Part shown: positions 56,436 to 64,000 of the stretch, one piece after another
How positions within the stretch are numbered: the stretch's first letter is position 1
Layout of the letters: every line of letters begins with the position of its first letter
NCBI GenBank assembly: GCA_001636495.1
Contig: KV440964.1
Location: forward strand, 2,806,666 to 2,870,665
Source of the DNA: Sutcliffiella horikoshii
GTDB taxonomy: Bacteria > Bacillota > Bacilli > Bacillales > Bacillaceae_I
Reading direction: 5' to 3'
DNA: 64,000 nucleotides
Position numbers and translations under genes: made by a program
Notes under the pieces: model-generated
Databases searched by the model: none
What the model was told of the DNA's origin: nothing
The model's input: the letters and a program-made list of their open reading frames with translations, nothing else

Positions 56436-56589
56436 GTTTTTTTATAGATGTAAATAAGGGCAAAGTGATGTTTTTATTCTAAGGGGAAAAGTTAATTTTA
56501 AGGGTTAGATTTGGGTGAAAAAAGAAAATTACTGTTTTTTGAATTATTTTCGGGGGCAGGGAGGGTGAACTTTCCATTCTTTGACCGAA

Positions 56590-56626
56590 CCAAATAAAAA
56601 GTAGTTGAAGTTCCCCTCAACTACTT
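56590..56626 (-). terminator. Terminator of cinA
   Basis: AAGTAGTTGA pairs perfectly with TCAACTACTT around eight bases, followed by TTTATTTGG on the minus strand. The cinA stop codon is part of the stem. Confidence 0.88.
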
Positions 56627-57865
56627 AAACAATTCTTTCAGTAGATAGTGACAGCCATATTTAGCTGTTCTATGTCTTATGCCATCTCTTGTTCCTGCTA
56701 AATGAATTTTATGAACGGTAGTTTCTCCGTTTGGAAGAGCTATCCCGATGAACACGGTGCCAACAGGTTGATTATCCATTGTGCCTGGGCCTGCAACCCC
56801 TGTGAAACTGATACCTATGTCCGTTTGCAGTAATTTCTTCACGCCGATTGCCATTTCTTTTGCAGCCTGCTCACTTACTGCTCCATCATTTTCAAGTGTT
56901 TGTTTTTTCACACCAAGAACATTTTCCTTCACACTGTTAGTATAGCTGACAACAGCACCTTCAATTACTTCTGAAGCACCCGTAAAGCTTGTCATGCGCT
57001 CAGAGAATAACCCTCCAGTCAGACTCTCCGCACTGCTCAGCGTGTATTTGGATTCTTGTATCTTTTCAAAAAGAACGGAGTAGATGGTATCTTCATCATA
57101 TCCGAAGAAAAAATCTCCGACTATATTCAAAATTTCCTTTTCTGATTGTTCAATAAGGCGGTTAGCCTCTTCGTAGGAATGGTGCTTTGCAGTAAGTCTC
57201 AGCGTCACCTCATGGTCGCCTGCAAGTGGAGCGATAGTCGGATTCGTCTGCTTGTCTATCAGGTCTTCAATATCCGTTTCAAGCTGGGACTCCCCGATTC
57301 CGAAAAAACGGAGAACCTTGGAGACAATCTGTTCTTTGACTCCGAGTATTTCCAACAGGTACTCTCTGCCGTAGACTGAGAACATCGGCTGAAGTTCTTT
57401 GGGCGGGCCAGGTAAAAGCATGTATGTATGTGTCCCGTCGCTTAGAGCCATTCCCGGTGCCATTCCATGGTCGTTTGTTAAAATCGAAGAACCATCCAAC
57501 ACAAGTGCCTGCTTTTTATTGTTCTCGCTCATCACTCGCTTTGACTTATCGAAATAAGCCTTTATGTTTGTCATTGCTTCTTCATCCATCACCAATTGTT
57601 TTTCCAATACTTTAGCGATGGTTTCCTTCGTAAGGTCATCCTTTGTAGGTCCAAGTCCACCAGTGAAAATTAAAAGATTGGACCTCTGCTTGGCAGTTTT
57701 GATGGCGTCCATCAGTCTGGAGGGATTATCCCCCACAACTGTGTGGTAATAAACGTCCACACCGAGCTCAGCCAGCTGTTTTGAAAGGAATTGAGCATTA
57801 GTATTACAGATCTGCCCCAACAGCAATTCAGAACCTACAGCAATAATTTCTGCATTTCTAATCAT
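56621..57865 (-). CDS. cinA: CinA family protein (competence-damage inducible / NMN deamidase-type)
   Basis: A 414-residue two-domain protein. The N-terminal MoaB/MogA-like domain has [16 protein letters not shown] and [18 protein letters not shown]; the C-terminal PncC-like amidohydrolase domain has [17 protein letters not shown] and [17 protein letters not shown]. CinA is linked to competence and to recycling of pyridine nucleotides, and it lies upstream of recA as in B. subtilis. The ATG follows AGGGGAG. Confidence 0.94.
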   Translation of the reverse strand: MIRNAEIIAVGSELLLGQICNTNAQFLSKQLAELGVDVYYHTVVGDNPSRLMDAIKTAKQRSNLLIFTGGLGPTKDDLTKETIAKVLEKQLVMDEEAMTNIKAYFDKSKRVMSENNKKQALVLDGSSILTNDHGMAPGMALSDGTHTYMLLPGPPKELQPMFSVYGREYLLEILGVKEQIVSKVLRFFGIGESQLETDIEDLIDKQTNPTIAPLAGDHEVTLRLTAKHHSYEEANRLIEQSEKEILNIVGDFFFGYDEDTIYSVLFEKIQESKYTLSSAESLTGGLFSERMTSFTGASEVIEGAVVSYTNSVKENVLGVKKQTLENDGAVSEQAAKEMAIGVKKLLQTDIGISFTGVAGPGTMDNQPVGTVFIGIALPNGETTVHKIHLAGTRDGIRHRTAKYGCHYLLKELFK

Positions 57866-57911
57866 GGAACTCTCCCCTTTTTTAATACTCTTTTAGCAAA
57901 AGGAACAAATT

Positions 57912-58490
57912 TTACTTAGAATTCATAAAAGCTTGTCTGTTTTTATAGAAATAATCCCAACCGGAAACAACGGTAAAAATCATCGCTACCCAAAGGGCAA
58001 TCATATCAAATGGGAAACCAATCAATGCAAATGGAAGGTTATGTAATAACAAGGCGGAAACAGCAATAATCTGTGCCCAAGTTTTGATTTTCCCAAGCAT
58101 ATTCGCAGCGACCACTTCCCCTTCACCGGCTAGTACCAAACGCAACCCGGTAACAGCGAACTCTCTGCTTATAATGACAATAACAATCCACGCTGGAGCT
58201 AATTGAAGCTCCACAAGCGCAATAAGTGCAGCCGAAACGAGCAACTTATCTGCAAGAGGATCAAGGAACTTCCCGAGGTTAGTCACAAGGTTTAGTTTTC
58301 TTGCATAATATCCATCTACCCAATCGGTAATGGAAGCAATGATAAATATAAGTGCTGCCAGAAGATGTGCGTAAGGAATCGACTTATCTCCAAGGTAAAG
58401 CTCTCCCCAATTGAAAGGTACGAGCATAAGTACCATAAATATAGGTATCATTAGTATTCTTGAAACTGTTATTTTGTTAGGTAAATTCAC
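57912..58490 (-). CDS. pgsA: CDP-diacylglycerol-glycerol-3-phosphate 3-phosphatidyltransferase
   Basis: PgsA makes phosphatidylglycerol phosphate, the first committed step to phosphatidylglycerol. The 192-residue protein has about five membrane helices and the CDP-alcohol phosphotransferase motif from DWVDGYYAR through LGKFLDPLADK. The start is a GTG at 58490 after GGAGGAA. It is followed by cinA and recA, as in B. subtilis. Confidence 0.94.
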   Translation of the reverse strand: MNLPNKITVSRILMIPIFMVLMLVPFNWGELYLGDKSIPYAHLLAALIFIIASITDWVDGYYARKLNLVTNLGKFLDPLADKLLVSAALIALVELQLAPAWIVIVIISREFAVTGLRLVLAGEGEVVAANMLGKIKTWAQIIAVSALLLHNLPFALIGFPFDMIALWVAMIFTVVSGWDYFYKNRQAFMNSK

Positions 58491-58572
58491 AATCATTCCT
58501 CCAGCATTCAATATTGCTTTTCCACTATACATAAAATATATAGATTTGTCTAATGTTAGGCTGAAATGTCTG

Positions 58573-58602
58573 TACAAAAAAAGCCATCATCCCGATGACT
58601 TT
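58573..58602 (-). terminator. Terminator of rodZ
   Basis: AAGTCATC pairs with GATGGCTT (one wobble) around GGGAT, followed by TTTTTTGT on the minus strand. Confidence 0.75.
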
Positions 58603-59485
58603 ATTGTTGTCCATTTGATACAAATTTAATAGTGATTTTCTGTGTTGTCACTTCATCTACCGAAAAAGGAAACTCAAGTGTTTCACCGTTAATTTTGATT
58701 TCAGTTGCAGGTACCCAACCTACATTGAAGAGGATTTCACTTTCTTCAGAAAGGTCAAATGTCTCCGTTTCTCCATCAAACAATTCCTTGCTATGGAAAT
58801 ACTCACCTTCTGAATTGCTGACACCTACCCAAGTGTTTCCGCCTTTTGCGGATAGCTCCACCTCGAACTTATCTGTATCTTTCAGTTCCAATGTTGCATT
58901 AGGACTGCTTGAAGAAACCTCTGATAATGAGCCAGCTGGTGATCCTACCTGCTCCTCTTCTGTCTCTTCCGCAGGGTCCTCACCTGCATCATCTTCTTGG
59001 CTGTCTCCCTCTCCTTCATCATTTACTGGAGTGGCAGGGTCATATACTACTCCTTGATTGTTATCTTCCTGCGAATCTGAAGTATTACCTACACCCCAAT
59101 TTTGGAAAAGAACATAGAGAATGGCTACCACTGCTACAAAAGCCAAGAACATTAATACTTTTGGTATGAAATTAATTACCTTGTGATTCTTTGAAGGCAC
59201 TTGCTTTCTGGTTTTCACTCTCGATAGTTGCGGAATCTCATCTTTCTCATTGGCAGGAATATCATTTTTATACTCTTCAAAAATAAGTTCAGGATCTAAC
59301 CCGACCGCTTCAGAGTATTGCCTAATAAAAGCACGTGCATAGAATTGACCCGGCATGATGGCATAATTACCTTCCTCAATACCAATCAAATATCTTTTTT
59401 GTATTTTCGTCGCTGTCTGTAAGTCCTCCAGTGACATACCTTTTTCTTCCCTTGCTTGCTTTAACCTATTACCTAATTCTGTCAA
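58601..59485 (-). CDS. rodZ: RodZ-like membrane protein (YmfM)
   Basis: A 294-residue protein with an N-terminal Xre-type helix-turn-helix (LGNRLKQAREEKGMSLEDLQ, residues 4-23), one membrane helix (about 110-130), a glutamate-rich linker (about 135-185) and a C-terminal DUF4115 domain. RodZ ties MreB filaments to the membrane and supports rod shape. The start is a TTG after GGAAGGTG. It stands between ymfK and pgsA, as YmfM does in B. subtilis. Confidence 0.9.
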   Translation of the reverse strand: MTELGNRLKQAREEKGMSLEDLQTATKIQKRYLIGIEEGNYAIMPGQFYARAFIRQYSEAVGLDPELIFEEYKNDIPANEKDEIPQLSRVKTRKQVPSKNHKVINFIPKVLMFLAFVAVVAILYVLFQNWGVGNTSDSQEDNNQGVVYDPATPVNDEGEGDSQEDDAGEDPAEETEEEQVGSPAGSLSEVSSSSPNATLELKDTDKFEVELSAKGGNTWVGVSNSEGEYFHSKELFDGETETFDLSEESEILFNVGWVPATEIKINGETLEFPFSVDEVTTQKITIKFVSNGQQ

Positions 59486-59507
59486 TACTTACACCTTCCA
59501 ACGTTAT

Positions 59508-60299
59508 TTAGAAATCAAAGCCCCCAAAAGGATTCTCTTCAAACATATTATTTGGTTGAACCACTTCGTAAGTGATTTCCTCATCTTCATTATTTCTGAG
59601 TTCAATGATATAGTCGAAATCATCAAGCTTATATTCTGTATTTTGCACGAAAATATCAGGATGTTCAACCACTTTTACGGCAGACAAACGCATTATTTCA
59701 CGGATAAGCTGCCAATGCTTTTCGTTTGCCCTTTTCGTTGATACGATTCCATCTATAATGAATAAGTTATCCACATTGTACTCATCTTCAATTAATTGAC
59801 TCCGGATGGTCTGTTTAAGCAATGTGCTGGAAACAAAGAGCCATCTTTTATTAGCACAAACACTTGAAGCGACAATGGACTCCGTTTTGCCGACGCGTGG
59901 CATCCCTCTAATACCTATCAGCTTATGTCCATCCTGCTTGAAAAGCTCGGCTAGGAAATCTACCAGGAGGCCCAGCTCGTCCCGAACAAATCGAAAGGTT
60001 TTCTTATCATCCGCATCTCGCTGTATGTACCTTCCATGTCTTACTGCCAAACGATCTCTCAATTTCGGCTCTCTAAGCTTAGTAACAGTTATATTATCCA
60101 TTGTATTTAAAATAGATTCAAGACGGACTATTTGCTCATTTGAATCGCTTAAAAGCAACATTCCCCTTCTTGCATCGTCGACTCCATTGATTGTGACAAT
60201 ATTTATGGACAACATACCCAAAAGGGATGCAATGTCACCAAGAAGCCCTGGCCTGTTGATATGTATTTCATATTCTAAATACCATTCTTTTTTCTCCAT
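59508..60299 (-). CDS. ymfK: DUF3388 protein YmfK (ACT-like domain plus P-loop)
   Basis: A 263-residue protein conserved in Bacillus. Residues 5-75 look like an ACT-type fold (YEIHINRPGLLGDIASLLGML). The rest has a P-loop-like GMPRVGKTESIV (about residue 134), a basic segment, and an acidic C-terminal end. Such a pairing suggests a ligand-regulated nucleotide-binding protein, but no function is established. The ATG at 60299 follows GGTGAAGGGG. It lies between ymfJ and rodZ. Confidence 0.8.
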   Translation of the reverse strand: MEKKEWYLEYEIHINRPGLLGDIASLLGMLSINIVTINGVDDARRGMLLLSDSNEQIVRLESILNTMDNITVTKLREPKLRDRLAVRHGRYIQRDADDKKTFRFVRDELGLLVDFLAELFKQDGHKLIGIRGMPRVGKTESIVASSVCANKRWLFVSSTLLKQTIRSQLIEDEYNVDNLFIIDGIVSTKRANEKHWQLIREIMRLSAVKVVEHPDIFVQNTEYKLDDFDYIIELRNNEDEEITYEVVQPNNMFEENPFGGFDF

Positions 60300-60410
60300 C
60301 AATCCCCTTCACCCTTTCAAAACGTTTCGTCCTGATATATGTTACCTCTATAATATCCAATAATCATATAATAAGAAAGCAATTCCTTACGATGCCTTAA
60401 AAAAAAGGCA

Positions 60411-60439
60411 AACAAAAAAGAGAGGTATAGGCCTCTCTT
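60411..60439 (-). terminator. Terminator of ymfI-ymfJ
   Basis: AAGAGAGG pairs with CCTCTCTT around six bases, followed by TTTTTG on the minus strand; the ymfJ stop is within the stem. Confidence 0.8.
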
Positions 60440-60695
60440 AATGTGTTGAATCATTTTGCACCAATTTAACCATCATATTGGCAATCGCATGTTGCTCTTC
60501 AGGACTAGCCACTTTCCAAAGGTCCGCTAACACTCTTTCCTGCGGATTTTTGGCTTCCACTTCTTTGGCAAGATAGTCACCAATCTCATATGCAAGCTGA
60601 GAAATAGCTCCGTTGTCCATCCCTTCATGCTCTGCATGGTTCAATCGATCTCCCAAGAAACCTTTCCATTGATCCCAATTATCAAGTACTGACAT
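60438..60695 (-). CDS. ymfJ: DUF3243 protein YmfJ
   Basis: An 85-residue soluble helical protein beginning MSVLDNWDQWKGFLGDRL and ending near NMMVKLVQND. It matches YmfJ (DUF3243) in size and position. The ATG at 60695 follows AAGGAGGAG; a longer upstream frame starts before this site. No function is known. Confidence 0.88.
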   Translation of the reverse strand: MSVLDNWDQWKGFLGDRLNHAEHEGMDNGAISQLAYEIGDYLAKEVEAKNPQERVLADLWKVASPEEQHAIANMMVKLVQNDSTH

Positions 60696-60764
60696 AATAA
60701 CTCCTCCTTCCAATATGTTCAAGAGTTAGTATGTGAAGGACCGTTTCACTTTATGCATCGACTG

Positions 60765-61481
60765 CTAATTCCAACCTCCATTTACGCCTAAAACCTGACC
60801 GGTTATGTAGGAGGCCTTTTCAGATAGAAGAAAGCTTACAGATTCTGCAATCTCATGCGGCAGGGCAAGTCTGCCCATCGGAATCTCCGCACTTATTTCT
60901 TGTAATTCATCTGGAGTAAAATTTTGTAGCATTTTGGTTGATACTGCACCCGGTGCGACGGCATTTACACGTATGCCATTTAAAGCTACTTCTTTTGCTA
61001 ACGCCTTTACAAAAGAAATCTGGGCACCTTTAGTCATGGAATAAAGCACTTCGCAGGAAGCGCCGATTTCACCCCAAATCGAAGAGATTACGACAATATT
61101 TCCATTCCGCCTTCTAATCATCTCCGGTAAAAAAGCCTGTACGGTTGAATATAATGATGTTATGTTAAGTTGAATCATTTCTTTCTTTGTATCTTCTTCT
61201 ATATCTGTCATTAGACCATAGTATGTAAACCCCGCATTAAATACAATCGTATCGATAGAAGTAAATACACTCCTCTTTAGTACTTGGACCCCATTATCTC
61301 CCGATAGATCTGCTTGTATTGGTGTTATTTTTTCAGGTCCATACTCTTCCATTAATTCAAGTATTGTCTGTTTATCTCGGTGATAGTGAAGATAGGTGGT
61401 ATACCCTTCATAAAGAAGTGACCTGGCTATTTCCTTTCCGATGTCCCCGCTTGCCCCTATGATTAGAGCTGTTCTATTCAA
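60765..61481 (-). CDS. ymfI: SDR-family reductase YmfI (EF-P 5-aminopentanone reductase type)
   Basis: A 238-residue short-chain dehydrogenase: cofactor motif ALIIGASGDIGKEIA, NAG in VFNAGFTYYG, catalytic serine in VISSIWGE, and YxxxK in YSMTKGAQ. B. subtilis YmfI reduces the aminopentanone on elongation factor P to 5-aminopentanol. The start is likely a TTG at 61481, nine bases after AAAGG. A family A insertion element lies only 28 bases upstream, between it and ymfH. Confidence 0.85.
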   Translation of the reverse strand: MNRTALIIGASGDIGKEIARSLLYEGYTTYLHYHRDKQTILELMEEYGPEKITPIQADLSGDNGVQVLKRSVFTSIDTIVFNAGFTYYGLMTDIEEDTKKEMIQLNITSLYSTVQAFLPEMIRRRNGNIVVISSIWGEIGASCEVLYSMTKGAQISFVKALAKEVALNGIRVNAVAPGAVSTKMLQNFTPDELQEISAEIPMGRLALPHEIAESVSFLLSEKASYITGQVLGVNGGWN

Positions 61482-61508
61482 TTTCCTCACCCTTTCTTCC
61501 ATTAAAAT

Positions 61509-61691
61509 AAGCTTTGTTAAAGTTGACTGTTGATATCGAGCTGGTTTCTAGCTGATGATTGGAGCAAAAGGCGTAGACTCCTGCGGGGGAGTAGCGACAA
61601 TCTTGAGACCACGCAACGAAGTGAGGAGGCTCAAGGTCGCCCCGCGGAAAGCGAAGTCTTTGGAGGAAATCAACAGCCGTTTAACAGAGCC
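61509..61691 (+). mobile_element. Non-coding insertion element, family A, copy 5 (complete)
   Basis: A 183-base element flanked by a perfect 7-base duplication TTAAAAT (61502-61508 and 61692-61698). Ends are AAGCTTTGTTAAAG and, inverted, GGCTCTGTTAAACG, then CTGTTGAT/ATCAACAG. It is closely similar over its full length to the copy at 13404-13587. It sits in the ymfH-ymfI gap. Confidence 0.85.
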
Positions 61692-61697
61692 TTAAAA

Positions 61698-61732
61698 TAA
61701 AGAAGCCGGTTCATACAAGAACCGAACTTCCC
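61698..61732 (-). terminator. Terminator of ymfF-ymfH
   Basis: GAAG-TT-CGGTTC pairs with GAACCG-G-CTTC around six bases, followed by TTTATTTTAAGG on the minus strand, just past the ymfH stop and abutting the element's target duplication. Confidence 0.75.
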
Positions 61733-61743
61733 ATAATTACTAT

Positions 61744-63027
61744 TTATTTTGGCACAACCTGACAGATTGTAAAAGCTTCTTCTTTAATAAATTCAGCCGC
61801 TACGTTCTTAAGGTCGTCGAGTGTGATTTTTTCTAGCTGTGGAGTTACCTCAAACAGGTCCATATTATTAAAAGCATATCGGGTAAATTGATTAGCAATG
61901 AACTCAGGTGAGTTGAGTGCACGTAAGAAAGAACCGATTTTCTTTTTCTTAATACGTTCCAGATCTTCCTCTTTTATGGAGGATGGATCAAACTGCAGCA
62001 AAATGTCTTTCACTCTTTCTGCTAATTTATCCGGTTCAGAAGTATCCCCGCCAAGCATCGCAAATCCAAAACCATTCTCACCGGTGTAATCATAAGCGAA
62101 AGTCTCATCAATTAACCCGTCATCATATAGTTTTTGATAATGGTCGGAACTTTTTCCAAAAAGCAGATCTAAGAGTATATTGACCGTAAGCTCATGCTTC
62201 AAAAGCTCCTCGCCCTGTCTAATCGGATTGGATTCTTTGATACCGATCATGCACTTTGAAGTATGGACGTTCATCTTAAGCACTTTCTTCTTTTCACTGA
62301 CAGTAACAGGTTCGTCAGCGAATTGGCGCTGAATCTCCTCCTGTTCTTTAAATGTCTTCTTTGCTTGATTGTCCTTGATGAACCACATCATCTCTTCCGT
62401 ATTCATAGGGCCAACCACAAACAATAACATATTGCTTGGGTGATAGAACGTCTCATAGCAAGTATATAAAAGGTCTTTTGTTACTTTTGATATCGAATCG
62501 ATGGTACCGGCAATGTCTATTTTCACGGGATGATGATGGAACATGCTTTCAATCAATCCAAAATAAGCACGCCAATCGGCATTATCCTCATACATGGTGA
62601 TTTCCTGGCCGATAATACCTTTTTCCTTTTCTACCGTTTTTTCCGTAAAATATGGGGCCTGCACAAAGTCCATCAATGTTTCCAGATTCTTTTCCACATT
62701 AGATGTACTTGAAAAGAGATAGGCAGTTCGTGTAAAGGAAGTGAATGCATTGGCCGATGCACCTTGCTTACTGAAATCCTGAAAAACATCACCATGTTCT
62801 TTTTCAAACAGTTTATGCTCCAAAAAGTGGGCAATACCATCAGGAACTGTCAGGAAATCGTCTTCCCCAATAGGTACGAACTTATTATCAATGGAACCAT
62901 ATTTGGTTGTAAACGTAGCATATGTTTTATGAAAACCATCTTTAGGCAGCAGGTACACCTCTAAACCATTATCTAGTGTCTCATGATACAGTGTTTCTGC
63001 TAGTTGGTTAAATTCAATCTTTTCCAT
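61744..63027 (-). CDS. ymfH: M16 family zinc peptidase YmfH
   Basis: A 427-residue M16 (insulinase/pitrilysin) protein with the inverted zinc motif HFLEH at about residues 67-71 and the downstream glutamate in the EKEKGIIGQEI helix. M16 proteins of this size usually act as pairs of half-clamshells. The partner is the upstream YmfF, whose stop is three bases before this start. The ATG follows AAAGGAGG. The substrate is unknown. Confidence 0.92.
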   Translation of the reverse strand: MEKIEFNQLAETLYHETLDNGLEVYLLPKDGFHKTYATFTTKYGSIDNKFVPIGEDDFLTVPDGIAHFLEHKLFEKEHGDVFQDFSKQGASANAFTSFTRTAYLFSSTSNVEKNLETLMDFVQAPYFTEKTVEKEKGIIGQEITMYEDNADWRAYFGLIESMFHHHPVKIDIAGTIDSISKVTKDLLYTCYETFYHPSNMLLFVVGPMNTEEMMWFIKDNQAKKTFKEQEEIQRQFADEPVTVSEKKKVLKMNVHTSKCMIGIKESNPIRQGEELLKHELTVNILLDLLFGKSSDHYQKLYDDGLIDETFAYDYTGENGFGFAMLGGDTSEPDKLAERVKDILLQFDPSSIKEEDLERIKKKKIGSFLRALNSPEFIANQFTRYAFNNMDLFEVTPQLEKITLDDLKNVAAEFIKEEAFTICQVVPK

Positions 63028-63030
63028 CTG

Positions 63031-64000
63031 TTACGCCTCCTTTCCGGTCAAGAAATAGATAGTATCCAGTTCAACAAGCTTTGCTACTTCCTGGATCTGT
63101 TCCTTTGTGACATTCTCCACACCTTCCAAAAATGCATCAATCGGTTTATCCACTTCTGAAACCTCATTATTGTAAAGCACTTCGATTAATCCTCTTGCAG
63201 TATCAATTGTTTCTAAGATCTGGTTTTTAATGACCGCCTTTGTCTGGGATATTTCTGATTCACTATATTCTCCTTGCTTCATCGCTTCAATCTGTTGATT
63301 GATAATGGTGACCGCTTTTTCAAAATTGGAGAAATCGATACCCGACATGACAAGAAGCAGCCCTTTATGGCTCTCTACTCTTGAGGCGGCATAATAAGCC
63401 AAGCTTTCCTTTTCCCTCACATTGATAAACAATTTGGAGTGGGAGAAGCCACCGAAGATACCATTAAAGACTTGTAAGGCATAATAGAGATCGTCCTTGA
63501 ACGTTACATTCGTCCTGTAGCCTATATTTAACTTTCCTTGTTTCACATCTTGCTTCTCTATTATTTCGTTCGGTTCTTTTTGATTATTTCTTGGTTCCGA
63601 GATGCTGGATATTACCTTATTTGCCTGTTCTGGCATTTCAAAATATTTTTTGACATAACCGTCGACTTCTTTTTCCTTAATATCGCCAACAAGATAGAGG
63701 TGGATATCATTTGTTTTCAACATTTGCTGATAGTATTCAAATAAGGACTGTGCTGTAATACTGTCCACTTTGTCTTTTTCCCCGTTTGCTGGCAGACGGT
63801 AAGGCTCGGAAGCACACATCTCTTCTACAAGGCGTTGGCTGGCATAACGCATTTTATCATCATAAACGGATTGAATACGCTGTTTCAGTGCCCGTTTTTC
63901 CTTGTCTACTGTGGAAGTTTTAAAGGCGTTCCCTTCCATAACAGGATGCAGGAGCACTTCACTTAATAACTCTATCCCTTTTTCAAGCAATGGGGTGGAA
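63031..64000 (-). CDS. ymfF: M16 family peptidase-like protein YmfF, N-terminus beyond the window
   Basis: The C-terminal 322 or so residues of an M16-family protein; the frame is open through the right edge, so the N-terminal quarter is missing. Visible are a Q-R-I helix (ALKQRIQSVYDDKMRYASQR), NDIHLYLVGD, and the second domain with NIGYRTNVTF and GFSHSKLFINVREKESLAYY. The zinc motif region lies outside the window, so I cannot say whether it is catalytic. It is coupled to ymfH. Confidence 0.88.
   Translation of the reverse strand, partial: STPLLEKGIELLSEVLLHPVMEGNAFKTSTVDKEKRALKQRIQSVYDDKMRYASQRLVEEMCASEPYRLPANGEKDKVDSITAQSLFEYYQQMLKTNDIHLYLVGDIKEKEVDGYVKKYFEMPEQANKVISSISEPRNNQKEPNEIIEKQDVKQGKLNIGYRTNVTFKDDLYYALQVFNGIFGGFSHSKLFINVREKESLAYYAASRVESHKGLLLVMSGIDFSNFEKAVTIINQQIEAMKQGEYSESEISQTKAVIKNQILETIDTARGLIEVLYNNEVSEVDKPIDAFLEGVENVTKEQIQEVAKLVELDTIYFLTGKEA

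Noticed and set aside
59806-60363. A 185-codon plus-strand ORF opposite ymfK
   Set aside because: It lies fully antisense to ymfK, has no recognisable domain, and the opposite frame is a conserved Bacillus gene.

Overview
The window comes from a spore-forming, low-to-moderate G+C member of the Bacillaceae. Evidence includes cotE, spoVS, spoVK, sirA, a Spo0E-family gene, and long runs of genes in the order known from Bacillus subtilis. Nearly all genes lie on the minus strand; only the tRNA, yneK, the spo0E-like gene, lexA, a TRIC-type membrane gene and a carotenoid gene lie on the plus strand. I cannot fix the genus or species.

Layout. 0-5 kb is an accessory stretch: two effector-domain genes (one cut by the window edge), a DUF429 gene, an AAA ATPase behind a LexA-like box, a tRNA with a UCA anticodon that looks like selenocysteine tRNA, an FAD monooxygenase, a frameshifted small gene and a small membrane protein. 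5-8.3 kb holds the complete glutamate-to-proline pathway (proC-proB-proA). 8.5-11.9 kb is a MoxR ATPase / DUF58 / membrane protein operon. 12-24.6 kb follows the B. subtilis yneK-ccdC-yneI-ccdA ... yneF-sirA-tkt-ynzC-yneB-lexA neighbourhood, with a heterodimeric ABC exporter, a spo0E-like gene and an orphan helicase-loader-like ATPase added. yneA is missing from its usual slot beside lexA.

24.6-41.8 kb: nucleoside hydrolase, two phage-type leftovers (one a holin), glnA-glnR, ynbB, hflX, an inserted block (TRIC protein, carotenoid glycosyltransferase, carotenoid desaturase/oxygenase), spoVK, hfq, miaA, mutL and mutS. 41.8-55 kb: cotE, ymcA, miaB, kbl-tdh (threonine to glycine), korBA (ferredoxin-linked 2-oxoacid oxidation), a dipeptidase, spoVS, ymdB and rny. 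55-64 kb: recA, cinA, pgsA, rodZ, ymfK, ymfJ, ymfI, ymfH and a truncated ymfF.

The DNA-repair theme recurs: lexA, recA, yneB, mutSL and a possible new SOS gene (the AAA ATPase) carry or neighbour LexA-type boxes. Two families of non-coding insertion elements of about 183-185 bp, with imperfect terminal inverted repeats and 6-7 bp target duplications, are scattered through intergenic DNA. They sit at gene ends (yneK, ymdB) and inside the ymfF-ymfH/ymfI cluster. The most notable single item is the selenocysteine-type tRNA with its own promoter and terminator, because B. subtilis has no selenocysteine system. No clearly novel multi-gene system is visible; most of the window is conserved core genome.
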